Below, in pieces: positions 51,641-61,373 of a stretch of DNA of 64,000 nt (the first letter of the stretch is position 1; each line of letters begins with the position of its first letter). The position numbers and the translations under genes are program-made. Origin of the DNA: Halopiger aswanensis. Its GTDB lineage: Archaea > Halobacteriota > Halobacteria > Halobacteriales > Natrialbaceae. The stretch lies in contig NZ_RAPO01000001.1 of the NCBI RefSeq assembly GCF_003610195.1, positions 1,302,001 through 1,366,000 of the forward strand. Reading direction: 5' to 3'. The notes below the pieces were generated by a model that did not search any database, was not told where the DNA came from, and saw only the letters and a program-made list of their open reading frames with translations.

Positions 51641-51674
51641 AACGACGAAGTAGTGTAACTCCGCGGAGCTGCAG

Positions 51675-53015
51675 TCAGTCCTCCATCACGGTGTCCTCGT
51701 GATCGCGGTCTTCTCGCAGGTGTTCGACCGCGTGGAGTTCGACCACCGGAACGACCTTGGAGACGAGCAGGAAGATCAGCGTCACCATCCCGATCGTACC
51801 GGTAACGGAGGCGAGTTCGATCAGGCTCGGCACGTACACCCCGGGCGTCGCGGCGTAGATGTCGAACGCGGGGTGGAAGAACCCCTCGATGACGAACAGC
51901 ACCTTCTCGAGCAGCGTCGCGGTGAGGACCGCGAGCGAGGCGACGATGGCGCGCCGCTTGGAGAACAGGGACGGACGGATCGTCTGGGCGAAGATGTACG
52001 CGAGGACCCCGCCGACCAGCGTCATCGAGAGGATGTAGAACGGTTCGGACAGCGTCGCCTCCCAGGTGTGGCCGAGTCCGGTGGGCGGCGAGAACGTCCC
52101 GGACGTGATCTGCTGGAGCTGCAGCCAGAGGAACAGGAGACAGAAGAAGCCGAGCCACAGGAGCAGCCCCCGGAAGATGTCGTCGGTGATGATGTGCTCC
52201 CAGTCGTAGGCGCGACGGAACGAGTACGAGATGATGATCACGCCGCTGATCGCCGAAGTCAGCGCGATCATGAGGAACTGCGGTCCCTGCACGCCGCCGA
52301 ACCAGCGCGGATAGGTCGGGAGGAGCGCGAACAGCCAGGGGATGACGCCCCCGTGAAGCAGGAGCGGGGCCATGATGATGACCGCCAGCGCGAGCCACCA
52401 GACCATCCGCTGGACGATCTCGTCTTCGCGCTCGGTGTAGCCGATCGTCAGGATCTTGTAGATCGGCTCGAGGGCGTCCGGCAGGTCGTCGCGCAGTCGA
52501 TTGACGTCGTACCGCAGCGTCAGCGAAAGGTAGGTTGCCGTCAGCACGAAGTACGCCGTAATGACCGTCACGTCCCACACCAGCGGTGAGTTGTTGACCG
52601 TGATGTGGTAGTGACCGACGACGCTCGTCACCATCCGATCGGGTCGGCCCAGGTGGACGATGATGTAAAAGCCCGCAGCCGAGAGGCCGCCGATCGTCAT
52701 CAGTTCGGCGAGGCGAGCGATCGGCATGTATCGGTCCATACCCAGCAGTCGGACGGCAGCCGACAGGATGATTCCGCCGTGGGCGATCCCGACCCACCAG
52801 ATGAACGCGCCGATGTAGATCCCCCACGTGACGCCGCCGCCGGTCCCCCAATCGGAGAGTCCGGTGACGGCCATGCCTTCCGCGAGCTGGTAGGTCCAGC
52901 CGACGAGAAAGACGACGAACGCGAGGGTAGCGACGGCGGCTACCACGAGGTACTTCGTCGACGGACGGCCGATCGGCCGGACGATGTCCGCTCTGCTCGG
53001 CGTTTTCGTACTCAT
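51675..53015 (-). CDS. NrfD/PsrC-type membrane subunit
   Basis: This is a 446-residue protein with about ten membrane helices, of the polysulfide reductase NrfD family that exchanges electrons with menaquinone in molybdoenzyme and related complexes. Typical parts are YIGAFIWWVGIAHGGIILSAAVRLLGMDRY, PIARLAELMTIGGLSAAGFYIIVHLGRPDR and PLLLHGGVIPWLFALL, plus YWxW-like helices later on. The catalytic and iron-sulfur subunits expected of such complexes are not adjacent. The start at 53015 was chosen because the longer reading adds an improbable N-terminus. It is downstream of an FAD oxidoreductase gene on the same strand. Confidence 0.88.
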   Translation of the reverse strand: MSTKTPSRADIVRPIGRPSTKYLVVAAVATLAFVVFLVGWTYQLAEGMAVTGLSDWGTGGGVTWGIYIGAFIWWVGIAHGGIILSAAVRLLGMDRYMPIARLAELMTIGGLSAAGFYIIVHLGRPDRMVTSVVGHYHITVNNSPLVWDVTVITAYFVLTATYLSLTLRYDVNRLRDDLPDALEPIYKILTIGYTEREDEIVQRMVWWLALAVIIMAPLLLHGGVIPWLFALLPTYPRWFGGVQGPQFLMIALTSAISGVIIISYSFRRAYDWEHIITDDIFRGLLLWLGFFCLLFLWLQLQQITSGTFSPPTGLGHTWEATLSEPFYILSMTLVGGVLAYIFAQTIRPSLFSKRRAIVASLAVLTATLLEKVLFVIEGFFHPAFDIYAATPGVYVPSLIELASVTGTIGMVTLIFLLVSKVVPVVELHAVEHLREDRDHEDTVMED

Positions 53016-53208
53016 GTGCGAGGTTCCCACAAGCATACCTCGGCTACGCATTTCGTTTCTCAGGGTGCGTACGCAAGCACCCCTTCGGTCCGTCGCGCCG
53101 CCCCGCGGTCGCACTCGAGTGTCCGGTGCGGACGCGAACGAAATCATCGGTGACGGGATCGGAAATCGACCAGCGAAAAGACGGATCGATTCGGTTCGGC
53201 CGTTCTTC

Positions 53209-54447
53209 TTACTGTTCCTGTGCGGGTGCGAGTTCGTCGAGATCGACCTGCTTCTCGAGCAGGACCTCCTGCTGGTCGGCGACCTCGCGCTGTTCGCGCA
53301 TGAGCTGCTTGAACTTGCTCTGGGGCGAGAGATCGCCGATGAGGACGCCGCCGACGATCTTGCCGTCCTTGAAGGCGATACGGCGCCACTCGGTGTCGCT
53401 GTACTTGCGCTCGGCGTACTCGTCGCCGAGCGTCGGGTGGCCGAAGGAGAGGAACGGGAAGTCGAAGTGCGTGATGGAGTAGGAGGAGACCCACTCGAAC
53501 TCCTCGTCCTCGGCGTCGGCGGCCATGTTGACCGCGGCGACACGGCCCTGCTCCTTGGCCGAGCCCCAGGAGCCGTTCTGGGCCTGCTCGCCGAGCAGCA
53601 CGTCGTAGAACTGAGTGAGGTCGCCGGCCGCGTAGACGTCCTCGAGGTTGGTCTGCATGTACTCGTCGACGACGATGCCGTTGTCCTGCTCGATACCGGA
53701 GCCGCGCAGGAACTCGGTGTTGAACGTCAGCCCGATGGCGACGCCCGCCCAGTCGCACTCGTAGCGCTCGCCGTTCGGGTCGATCGCGGCTTCGACGTGG
53801 CCGTCGTCGTCGACCTCGAAGCGGTCGACGCCGCTGTTGAAGACGGGCTCGACGCCCTTGTCGCGCATGCCGTTGTGCATGATCTCCGCGCCGTCGCTCG
53901 AGAGCGCGTAGCGCCACCAGCGGTCGCCGCGCATCAGGTACTTGCCCTCGATACCCTGGGCGCCACAGACCGCCGCGAAGTCGATGCCGAGCAGACCGGC
54001 GCCGACGATGACGGCCTTTTCGGAGCCTTCGGCGGCCTCGCGAATGCGTCGGGCGTCCTGGAAGGTCCAGAAGTGGTGAATGCCGTCGGCGTCGCTGTTC
54101 TCGACCGGTAGCTGGGTCGGGGTGCCGCCGGTCGCGATCAGGAGCTTGTCGTAGCCGATGTCCTCGCCCTCGTGGGTGTGGACGGTCTTGTCGTCGGTAT
54201 CGACGGACGTGACGTGGGTATTCAGGGAGAGGTCGATGTCGCGCTCGTCGTACCACTCCTCGTCGTGGATCGAGATCGGCGCCTCGGGAAGCTTGCCTTT
54301 CGCGTGTTCCTTGATGAGAATGCGGTTATACAGTGCTTCCCCTTCATCGGTGATGACGGTAATCTTCGCGTCCGGATCTTCCTCCCGGAGGGTCTCGGCA
54401 GCCGAGCTGCCAGAGATCCCGTCACCGATGATGACGTACTCTGTCAT
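53209..54447 (-). CDS. NAD(P)/FAD-dependent oxidoreductase (NirB-N/rubredoxin-reductase type)
   Basis: The 412-residue flavoprotein has an FAD-binding Rossmann motif (YVIIGDGISGSSAAETLREEDP, residues 4-25), a second NAD-binding motif (KAVIVGAGLLGIDFAAVCG, near 145-163) and the FAD-closing DVYAAGDLTQF near 270. It resembles the N-terminal reductase half of assimilatory nitrite reductase and rubredoxin reductases. The natural electron acceptor is unknown. It ends about 190 bases before the NrfD gene on the same strand, so both may belong to one electron-transfer route. The start at 54447 is secure. Confidence 0.9.
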   Translation of the reverse strand: MTEYVIIGDGISGSSAAETLREEDPDAKITVITDEGEALYNRILIKEHAKGKLPEAPISIHDEEWYDERDIDLSLNTHVTSVDTDDKTVHTHEGEDIGYDKLLIATGGTPTQLPVENSDADGIHHFWTFQDARRIREAAEGSEKAVIVGAGLLGIDFAAVCGAQGIEGKYLMRGDRWWRYALSSDGAEIMHNGMRDKGVEPVFNSGVDRFEVDDDGHVEAAIDPNGERYECDWAGVAIGLTFNTEFLRGSGIEQDNGIVVDEYMQTNLEDVYAAGDLTQFYDVLLGEQAQNGSWGSAKEQGRVAAVNMAADAEDEEFEWVSSYSITHFDFPFLSFGHPTLGDEYAERKYSDTEWRRIAFKDGKIVGGVLIGDLSPQSKFKQLMREQREVADQQEVLLEKQVDLDELAPAQEQ

Positions 54448-54741
54448 ATCCGGACCGTTCGTAATGCGGGTTAAAGTGGGTTGCTATCTCGTCTATTTTG
54501 ACTGGCTCGCTGAACGGTCCAAACGATTGTCCGATTCGACTGCACAGGGGGCAGGAATCATATAATTTGACGGGTCATACGACGGGCTATTTATACCAGC
54601 AAGTATTGCCCCCACCGGCGACCCCAGTTGTCGACGAACTGGCCATTTGCTCGAGCACGCGGCGCGTCGTCGCAGTCGATACCCGCCGCGCCTACGTTGT
54701 TGTCCGAACCGCTCTTTACGTCGCCCGCCGTACGACGGGGT

Positions 54742-55356
54742 ATGAAACTTCGGCAGAACGCACGTCACTTCGCCTCGCGGAAGGCACTCGAGACGCCGGT
54801 CGTCCGCTCGGTCGCCAAATCCGGCCTCGTCCGCATGCACACGAAGGTCTTCCTCGGCAAGGCGGATCCGGACCACGCAGACGAGCGGGAGGAGCACCTC
54901 GACGGCCTGTTCGATGCAACGGTCGACACCTACCTGCGCGCGCTTCAGGACGGCTACTCGGAGGCCGAAGCCCGCGAGATCACTCACATCCAGGCTAACT
55001 TCGACTTCTACAACCACGGCTGGACCGAGATGATGGAGTTCCCGGGCGACGAACTCGAGGACCACTACGACCGCTATCGAGAGTTCTTCGAGCGGTGGGA
55101 CATCACGATCGACGACCCGCTGGGACAGTTCGAACCCCGCGGCGGACTCCCCGAGGCCCCGTCGACGCCCGAGAAACTCGAGAACCCCGAGCACCCCCAC
55201 GCGGAGGGCGGGTTCGCCGACGACGTCTACGTCGAGAACGAGGAGGGCGAACTCGTCGTCGGCGGGCAGGACGAACCCGACGACGTCGACATCTCGCAGG
55301 CCGTCGGGGTCGGCGAGGACGACGCCGATTCGGACGGCGATCAAACGGCCGCCTAG
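54742..55356 (+). CDS. DUF6149 family haloarchaeal protein
   Basis: The 204-residue soluble protein starts MKLRQNARHFASRKALETPVVRSVAK. It has a helical core with GLVRMHTKVFLGKADPDHADEREEHLDGLFDATVDTYLRALQDGYSEAEAREITHIQANFDFYNHGWTEMMEFPGDELEDHY, then a disordered acidic tail. The pattern corresponds to DUF6149, a family confined to haloarchaea, as I recall. No function is known. The ATG at 54742 is preferred over longer readings that lack family-like content. Confidence 0.82.
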   Translation: MKLRQNARHFASRKALETPVVRSVAKSGLVRMHTKVFLGKADPDHADEREEHLDGLFDATVDTYLRALQDGYSEAEAREITHIQANFDFYNHGWTEMMEFPGDELEDHYDRYREFFERWDITIDDPLGQFEPRGGLPEAPSTPEKLENPEHPHAEGGFADDVYVENEEGELVVGGQDEPDDVDISQAVGVGEDDADSDGDQTAA

Positions 55357-55501
55357 TCTCGAGCGGCGACGCGACCGGCGGGGACGGTGGCTAACGCTTA
55401 TTACTACGTACGGCGAAATAGTAAGTAAGAAGTAAATAGTTTCTCTCCGACATATTTTTGGAAGAGCCGCTGGTATTCCGTTCCTCGGAGGAGCTCCGAG
55501 A

Positions 55502-56234
55502 GTGACAGCACATTCCTACGAGGGAACGATCGACTGGACGGAGTACTGGAGCGACGCTGACGAGAGCGAGCGAAAAGCCGCGAGCGCGAGCGCCGTCCAC
55601 CTGCTCGAGCCGCTACGCGAATTCTTCGCCGAGAGAGGGATTCCGGACGCGTACGCGGACGTCGGCTGCGGTCCGGGGGCCGCGGTGTTCGAGGTCGCAA
55701 AGCGGTACCCGGAGGCGACGGTTTTCGGATACGACGCCGCCGAACCGGTCCTCGAGGAGAACCGGCGACGCGTTCGACGGGGGGGAAGCGGCCGTGGCAC
55801 CGGACGCCGACGTCACGTTCGAGCGAGCCGTCCTCCCCGAGTTCGACCCCGACCGGCAGTTCGACGTCGTCTCCTCGTTCTACACGCTCTGTTACGTCGC
55901 GGACGTAGAGCGGGCACTGCAGAACCTGTTCGATGCGGTCGTGCCCGGCGGATACCTGCTCATCACGTATCACAACGAGTACGCGCAGTCGATATTCGAG
56001 TCGATCGCCGAGTCGCCGACCGACTATCTGGACGAAACGTCCGCTTGGGATCCTGACCACTTCGCCGAACGGTTCGAACTCGTCATCGGCGGCGAGAACC
56101 TCCTCTCGTACCGACGAATACGGGACGTGCTCGGATCGTGGCCCCAGAGCGTCTGGTCGGTCGCGGAAAACGCCGAGCGGTACGACGCGTGGCGGCAGAA
56201 CCCGTTCGTATTCGTCCCTAAGCCCGAGCGGTGA
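55502..56234 (+). pseudogene. SAM-dependent methyltransferase interrupted by a frameshift
   Basis: The N-terminal part (GTG start, from 55502) encodes DVGCGPGAAVFEVAKRYPEATVFGYDAAEPVLEEN, the class I methyltransferase SAM-binding motif. The C-terminal part is read one frame over, from about 55780, and gives DADVTFERAVLPEFDPDRQFDVVSSFYTLCYVADVERALQNLFDAVVPGGYLLITYHNEY and on to the stop at 56234. The break lies between about 55765 and 55790; removing one base in AACCGGCGAC joins the frames as EENGDAFDGGEAAVAP. It may be a true mutation or an assembly error. A 7-G run lies just downstream. Confidence 0.75.
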
Positions 56235-56300
56235 GCGGCCTCGTCCACAGTTCCAAGCGGCTAAGTGCGCGGAGCGTGCGGTTCTAACGAAGAATCGAGC

Positions 56301-57566
56301 ATGGACGCGAACGATCGTTCGATAGCCGGCTTCACGATGGCCGGGCACGCGCTGGTTCACTGGTTCGAGACGTCGATCCCGATCTTTCTCGTCGTCTGGC
56401 TGAACGAGTTCGATATCGGCGTCGCGCTGTTCGGCCTCATCGTCGCCCTCGGCTACGCACCCTTCGGCGCCGGCGCACTACCCGGCGGCATCCTCGCCGA
56501 TCGGTACGGCCCGAAGCGGCTCATTCTGGCCTGTCTCGGCGGAATGAGCGTCGCCTTCCTACTGCTCTCGGTCGGCACCTCGATCTACGCCGTCGCCGTC
56601 GGCCTGATCCTGTGGGGCGTCGCCGCGAGCGTCTACCACCCCGCCGGCCTCTCGCTGATCAGCACCGGCGTCGCGGAACGCGGGACGGTCTTCGCCTGGC
56701 ACGGCATCGCCGGCAACGTCGGCATCGCGCTGGGTCCGTTCGTCGCCGCCACGCTGTTGATTTTCCTCGAGTGGCGACTCGTCGCGGCGATCCTGGCCGT
56801 TCCCGGGCTGCTGGCCGTCCTCTACGGACTCACGGCCGACTTCGATCCGACCGCGGCCGTCGACGGCGGCGTTGAGGCCGGTGCGGACGAGGCCCTCTCG
56901 CTGTCGGATCTCCTGACGAACTCCCGGACGCTGTTCGCGAGCGCCTTCGCGCTGATCTTCGTCATCGTCGCCTTCGAGGGACTGTACTACCGCGGGATGC
57001 TCACCTACCTCCCCGAGATTCTCCACAGCGCACCCGCGATCGAGGGGCTGCCGCTCCCGACCGACCTCGAGGGGATCGAGCCGAGTCGCTACATCTACGT
57101 CGGTCTCCTGATCGTCGGCATGGCGGGCCAGTACGCGGGCGGCAAGCTGACGGATCGCGTCGATCCCGAGCGCGGCCTCGCCGCGATCTTCGCGGTTTTC
57201 GTGGTGCTCGCGCTCGCGTTCGTCCCCGTCGTGGAGCTGGGACTGGGCGCGATCGTCGCGCTCTGTGGCGTCTTCGGCTTCTTCCTGTTCGCGATCCAGC
57301 CGTTCTACCAGGACGCCGTCGCCGTCTACACGCCGGCCGACACGCGGGGACTCTCCTACGGCTACACCTACCTCGGGGAGTTCGGCATCGGCTCGGCGAG
57401 CATCGCCGTCGGCGGGTTCGTCCTCGAGACGTTCTCCACGACGGGATTCTTCCTGACGATTGCGGGCTTTGCACTCGCCGGAACCGTCCTCTCGGCGGGG
57501 CTGCTCGCCGGCCTCGACCGGTTCGTCGATCCGGAGCGGACGGTCGACGCGAAGGCTGACGACTGA
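56301..57566 (+). CDS. Major facilitator superfamily transporter
   Basis: This is a 421-residue protein with 12 predicted membrane helices. Visible marks are the loop 2-3 motif GGILADRYGPKRLILA (near residues 65-80), WGVAASVYHPAGLSLIS and the matching second-half loop GGKLTDRVDPERGLAAI. It begins MDANDRSIAGFTMAGHALVHWFE. The family resembles fosmidomycin-resistance-like exporters (Fsr), but the substrate is unknown. It is downstream of the broken methyltransferase gene on the same strand. Confidence 0.9.
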   Translation: MDANDRSIAGFTMAGHALVHWFETSIPIFLVVWLNEFDIGVALFGLIVALGYAPFGAGALPGGILADRYGPKRLILACLGGMSVAFLLLSVGTSIYAVAVGLILWGVAASVYHPAGLSLISTGVAERGTVFAWHGIAGNVGIALGPFVAATLLIFLEWRLVAAILAVPGLLAVLYGLTADFDPTAAVDGGVEAGADEALSLSDLLTNSRTLFASAFALIFVIVAFEGLYYRGMLTYLPEILHSAPAIEGLPLPTDLEGIEPSRYIYVGLLIVGMAGQYAGGKLTDRVDPERGLAAIFAVFVVLALAFVPVVELGLGAIVALCGVFGFFLFAIQPFYQDAVAVYTPADTRGLSYGYTYLGEFGIGSASIAVGGFVLETFSTTGFFLTIAGFALAGTVLSAGLLAGLDRFVDPERTVDAKADD

Positions 57567-57625
57567 GGGAAAAGTCGCCGCCGTCGTTCGCTACCTTTTT
57601 GGCCGCACTGTGGCAAGCACTGGCC

Positions 57626-58507
57626 ATGCTCACCGTGCGGGCACCAGCGACGAGCGCGAACCTCGGGAGTGGCTTCGACGTCTTCGGCGTCGCTCTCGGC
57701 ACGCCCGCCGACGTCGTTCGGGTCGAGCGCGCGCCGGAAACGACGATCAACGTCACGGGGGCCGGCAGCGAGTACATCCCCGAGGATCCGGCGCAAAACA
57801 CCGTCGGCGCGGTCGCCGACGCGCTCGACGCACCGGCCCGCATCCACATCGACAAGGGCGTCCGCCCCTCCTCGGGCCTGGGCTCCTCGGCCGCGAGCGC
57901 GGCCGCCGCGGCCGTCGCGCTCAACGCCCTCTACGACCGCGGCTACTCCCGCGAGGAACTCGTCCCGATCGCCGCGGAGGGCGAGGCGCTCGTCTCCGGC
58001 GAAGCCCACGCCGACAACGTCGCCCCCTCCCTGCTGGGCGGGTTTACCATCGCGACCGACGACGGCGTCACGCAGGTCGACGCGTCGATCCCCGTCGTCG
58101 CCTGCCTCCCCGAGACGGCCGTCTCGACGCGCGACGCGCGCGCAGTCGTCCCCGACGAGGCGGCGCTCGAGGACGTCGTCGACACCGTCGGGAACGCCGC
58201 TACGCTGACGGTCGGGATGACCAGGGACGACCCCGAACTCGTCGGTCGCGGGATGGAAGACGCGATCGTCACCCCGAAGCGAACGAGCCTGATCGACGGC
58301 TACGAGCAGGTTCGCACCGCCGCTCTCGACGCGGGCGCGACCGGCGTCACCGTCAGCGGCGCCGGCCCGGGCGTGCTGGCGGTCTGTCACCGGCGGGATC
58401 AGCGCGCGGTCGCGTCGGCGATGCTCGAGGCCTTCGAGGCGGTCGGCATCGACAGCCGGGCCTACCAGACCCGCGTCGGCGAGGGCGCGCGGCTGTACCG
58501 GGAGTGA
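57626..58507 (+). CDS. thrB: Homoserine kinase
   Basis: The 293-residue GHMP kinase phosphorylates homoserine for threonine and methionine synthesis. The sequence MLTVRAPATSANLGSGFDVFGVAL is the typical start. The ATP-binding PSSGLGSSAASAAAAAVAL motif lies near 84-102, GEAHADNVAPSLLGGF near 130-145 and the third motif TVSGAGPGVLAV near 242-253. The ATG at 57626 is preferred over one nine codons upstream because homologs start at MLTVRAP. It follows the MFS gene by 59 bases. Confidence 0.95.
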   Translation: MLTVRAPATSANLGSGFDVFGVALGTPADVVRVERAPETTINVTGAGSEYIPEDPAQNTVGAVADALDAPARIHIDKGVRPSSGLGSSAASAAAAAVALNALYDRGYSREELVPIAAEGEALVSGEAHADNVAPSLLGGFTIATDDGVTQVDASIPVVACLPETAVSTRDARAVVPDEAALEDVVDTVGNAATLTVGMTRDDPELVGRGMEDAIVTPKRTSLIDGYEQVRTAALDAGATGVTVSGAGPGVLAVCHRRDQRAVASAMLEAFEAVGIDSRAYQTRVGEGARLYRE

Positions 58508-58537
58508 CGCCGATCCTCTCGAGGCGACCCCGATGTG

Positions 58538-58897
58538 ATGGAGACCGAAGCCGGAATCGACGCCGCGCTCGCGCTGGTTTCTCTGATCGCGTTCGCCGTG
58601 ATCGGGATACTCGTCGACGCGTCACTGTCGATTCTCTATTTGGGCTGTGGTGCCGCCGCAACGATCGCGTTCGAAATAGTCGCGTCTCGCGACCCCGACC
58701 GGATTCGACGGTACTGGGAGCGACGGCCCGTCCAACTCGCGTCGCTCGCGCTCGCGATCGGCGGCGCCGCAGTCGGCGCGCACCTCGCACCGACGGTCGC
58801 GGTGTCGCTGTGCGTGGGGGCGGTAAGTGCCTATCTCCTTCTGCTCGCAGCGATCCAGGCCAGGATAGTGCCGCCACTGCGGAGGTGGTGGAGATGA
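58538..58897 (+). CDS. Small integral membrane protein
   Basis: The 119-residue protein has about four hydrophobic segments (ALALVSLIAFAVIGILV, LSILYLGCGAAATIAFEIV, LASLALAIGGAAVGAHLA and VAVSLCVGAVSAYLLLLAA) and a basic C-terminus. An alternative GTG start lies one codon upstream. It follows thrB by about 30 bases on the same strand and overlaps nothing. Function is not recognised. Confidence 0.7.
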   Translation: METEAGIDAALALVSLIAFAVIGILVDASLSILYLGCGAAATIAFEIVASRDPDRIRRYWERRPVQLASLALAIGGAAVGAHLAPTVAVSLCVGAVSAYLLLLAAIQARIVPPLRRWWR

Positions 58898-58908
58898 CTA
58901 CGCCGGGG

Positions 58909-59691
58909 TTAGCGGCGGGTCGGCCGTCCTCCCGGCCATCGGCGCGCGTAAACGCGCGGGAGGGGATCGACGTTGGTCCCGCGGACGTTCGCCGGCACCG
59001 TCGACACGCGGGTCGAGACGCCGGCCGGGAGCGGTCCGTACGGCACCGTCGAGACCGCAGTCGGATTCTTCGACACCGGCCGACGACCGGCGTAGCCCGT
59101 CCCGCGCTGTTTGGACGCGTAGAGGTCCTCGAGCGCCGCGTGGTCCTCGAGGGCCGCGTTCCGCGCCGGTTCGATGCCCTTGATCGCCTGCTGTTGGATC
59201 GCCGCGCGCCGCGCGTCGGGCGTGATCTCGTCGACGAACGCCTCGAGATCGGCCATCGCCTGTGACTCGCCGCCGGTCCCCTCGAGCGCACTGAGATCGA
59301 CGACGTCCTCGAGTTCGGCCCTGAGTTGGGCCGTCTCGTTGCGAAACGCGAGGAGGTCGACGCTGTTCCACAGCTCCCGCAGGACGATCGCGCGTCGGAT
59401 CGTCCCGAAATCGAGCGCGAGATCGAGGTCGCGCTCGCGGATCGCGGCCGGGATCCCAGCCGGATCGACGAGGTCCACCAGCGCGGCCGTGTCGACGGCC
59501 GCCGGGAACCGCTCGAGATCGATCGTGCCGAGGACGTCCTCGAGTGCTGCGACGACGTCCAGCAGTTCGGCCGCCGTCGCCGACAGCGTCTCGTCCGACT
59601 CGCCGTCGGCGTCCCGGAGCAACCGCTCGGTGGTCGGTTCGAGGAGATCGAACAACTGCTCGAGGGTGGACGGTGACGCTGCGCTATTCAT
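58909..59691 (-). CDS. Conserved hypothetical helical protein
   Basis: The 260-residue protein starts MNSAASPSTLEQLFDLLEPTTERLLRDAD. It is helical through the middle (LLDVVAALEDVLGTIDLERF, RRAIVLRELWNSVDLLAFRNET) with an Arg/Pro-rich, probably disordered C-terminus. No signal peptide or membrane segment is visible. It looks like a haloarchaeal family without known function. Its 3' end is close to the convergent small membrane gene. Confidence 0.75.
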   Translation of the reverse strand: MNSAASPSTLEQLFDLLEPTTERLLRDADGESDETLSATAAELLDVVAALEDVLGTIDLERFPAAVDTAALVDLVDPAGIPAAIRERDLDLALDFGTIRRAIVLRELWNSVDLLAFRNETAQLRAELEDVVDLSALEGTGGESQAMADLEAFVDEITPDARRAAIQQQAIKGIEPARNAALEDHAALEDLYASKQRGTGYAGRRPVSKNPTAVSTVPYGPLPAGVSTRVSTVPANVRGTNVDPLPRVYARRWPGGRPTRR

Positions 59692-59854
59692 AGCGACGGT
59701 ACGCTTCGCGAGGAGAAAACGACCGCGCCTACCGCTCCCGGGTCGCCCGTCGGCAACGCGTCCGGAACCACTGAGTGTCGCAGCCGCGGCTCTCGACGGA
59801 CGACGTCGTCGCTCCGGTCGTGAGCGAGAAAGAAAACGACCGATAGCGATCGCG

Positions 59855-61165
59855 TCAGGGCCAGAGTCCGCGCGCCTCGTGGGCGCGGCCGATCCGATCG
59901 AGCGCGACGATGTACGTCGCGTCCCGCCAGGTCACGCCGCGCTCGTCGACCTCCGTCCGGACCGCGTTCCAGGCCGCTTCCATCTCGGCCTCGAGTTCGC
60001 TGTTGACGCGCTCGAGCGACCACGAGCGGCGGTTGATGTCCTGGAGCCACTCGAAGTAGCTCACCGTGACGCCGCCCGCGTTCGCCAGAATATCGGGGAT
60101 GACCGGCACGCCGCGTTCGGTCAGGATCGCGTCCGCGGCGCTGGTCGTGGGGCCGTTCGCGCCCTCGACGACGAGCGAGGCGTAGATGTCGTCGGCGTTC
60201 GCCTCGGTGATCACGTTGCCGATCGCGGCCGGGATCAGCACGTCAACGTCGAGTCGCAGGAGCTCGTCGTTAGTGATGATCTGGTCCGCGTGGGCGTTCG
60301 CGTACTCCGTGACGGCTTCGGGTTCCTCGTCGTGGGACGGAATCTCCTGAACCGGGATGCCGTCCGGGTCGTAGGCGGCGCCGTTGACGTCGCTGATCGC
60401 GACGACCGTCGCGCCCCACTCGTCGAGCAGGCGCGCGGCGTTCGCGCCGACGCTGCCGAATCCCTGGACGGCGACCGTCGTCTCCTCGAGAGGCTGGTCG
60501 TAGTAGTCACAGGCCTCGCGGGTGATGATCGCGACGCTGCGACCGGGGGCCTCCTCGCGGCCCTCGCTACCGCCGACGACCGGCGGTTTGCCGGTGACGA
60601 CGCCGGGGAGCGTCTCCCCCTCCTGCATGCTGTAGGCGTCCATCAGCCAGGACATCGTCTGCGGGTCCGTCCCCATGTCCGGCGCCGGAATGTCCTTGTT
60701 CGGCCCGATGGCGTCGCGAATCTCCTGGGTGAACCGGCGGGTGAGCCGCTCGGTTTCGGCCTCGCTCAGGTCCTTCGGATCGACGACGATACCGCCCTTC
60801 GCGCCGCCGAAGGGGATGTCCATCACCGCGCACTTCCAGGTCATCCACATCGAGAGGCCGATACACTCCTCGCGCGTCACCTCCGGGTGGTAGCGCAGTC
60901 CGCCCTTGAACGGCCCGCGCACGCTGTCGTGCTGGACCCGATAGCCGGTATAGACCTCGAGCGAGCCGTCGTCGCGCTCGATCGGGACGTTCACCTCGTG
61001 GACGTGGGCCGGGTGTTTCAGTCGCTCGACGACGTTCGGATCGAGCGACAGGTGATCCGCGGCGTGCTCGAGCTGCCGAAGCGCCGTTTTCTGCGCCGAT
61101 TCTTCGTCGACTGGTTCCTCGTCCTCCCCCGCTGGGACGTCTGCCGCTGTTGCGTTCGAAGCCAT
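59855..61165 (-). CDS. gdh: Glutamate dehydrogenase
   Basis: The 436-residue enzyme interconverts glutamate and 2-oxoglutarate, using NAD or NADP, and links nitrogen and carbon metabolism. The substrate-binding [13 protein letters not shown] (near residues 84-96), the catalytic region [11 protein letters not shown] (near 119-129) and [14 protein letters not shown] are conserved. The Rossmann motif [15 protein letters not shown] is near 234-248. An acidic N-terminal extension of about 20 residues is a halophilic trait. The ATG at 61165 gives [12 protein letters not shown]. Confidence 0.96.
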   Translation of the reverse strand: MASNATAADVPAGEDEEPVDEESAQKTALRQLEHAADHLSLDPNVVERLKHPAHVHEVNVPIERDDGSLEVYTGYRVQHDSVRGPFKGGLRYHPEVTREECIGLSMWMTWKCAVMDIPFGGAKGGIVVDPKDLSEAETERLTRRFTQEIRDAIGPNKDIPAPDMGTDPQTMSWLMDAYSMQEGETLPGVVTGKPPVVGGSEGREEAPGRSVAIITREACDYYDQPLEETTVAVQGFGSVGANAARLLDEWGATVVAISDVNGAAYDPDGIPVQEIPSHDEEPEAVTEYANAHADQIITNDELLRLDVDVLIPAAIGNVITEANADDIYASLVVEGANGPTTSAADAILTERGVPVIPDILANAGGVTVSYFEWLQDINRRSWSLERVNSELEAEMEAAWNAVRTEVDERGVTWRDATYIVALDRIGRAHEARGLWP

Positions 61166-61189
61166 GTAGATCGATATCGATAGGTACGG

Positions 61190-61333
61190 TTACTCGAGAG
61201 AATTCGCCCGATTCTGGATCCCTGCCCCGCATTCCGGGCAGTTGCCCGGATGTTTGCTGGCCGTGATGAGCTTCCCACACCGGAGGCACTCGTACGTGGA
61301 TTCCGTCTCGGAATCCGCTGTTGCGTCGAACAT
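61190..61333 (-). CDS. Small rubrerythrin-like zinc-ribbon protein
   Basis: The 47-residue protein has YECLRCGKLITA near residues 14-25 and CPECGAGIQNR near 32-42, the two CxxC knuckles of a rubredoxin/zinc-ribbon type domain. It lies 24 bases upstream of the gdh start, so the two may be co-transcribed. The start at 61333 is supported by a TATA-like box about 23 bases upstream. Confidence 0.75.
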   Translation of the reverse strand: MFDATADSETESTYECLRCGKLITASKHPGNCPECGAGIQNRANSLE

Positions 61334-61351
61334 CACCGCCGGCTACGATAC

Positions 61352-61360
61352 GGATATTTA
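61352..61360 (-). promoter_or_regulatory. TATA-like box of the zinc-ribbon/gdh transcription unit
   Basis: The minus strand here reads about CTATAAATA, the clearest TATA box in the window. It is centred roughly 23 bases upstream of the zinc-ribbon start codon, so transcripts are probably leaderless. Further upstream on the same strand is a 15-base palindrome, described separately. Confidence 0.6.
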
Positions 61361-61373
61361 TAGTATTTATTCT

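Noticed and set aside
54580-54600. TATA-like CTATTTATA between the FAD oxidoreductase and DUF6149 genes
   Set aside because: It is nearly symmetric and lies about 150 bases from either start codon, so the direction and role cannot be decided.
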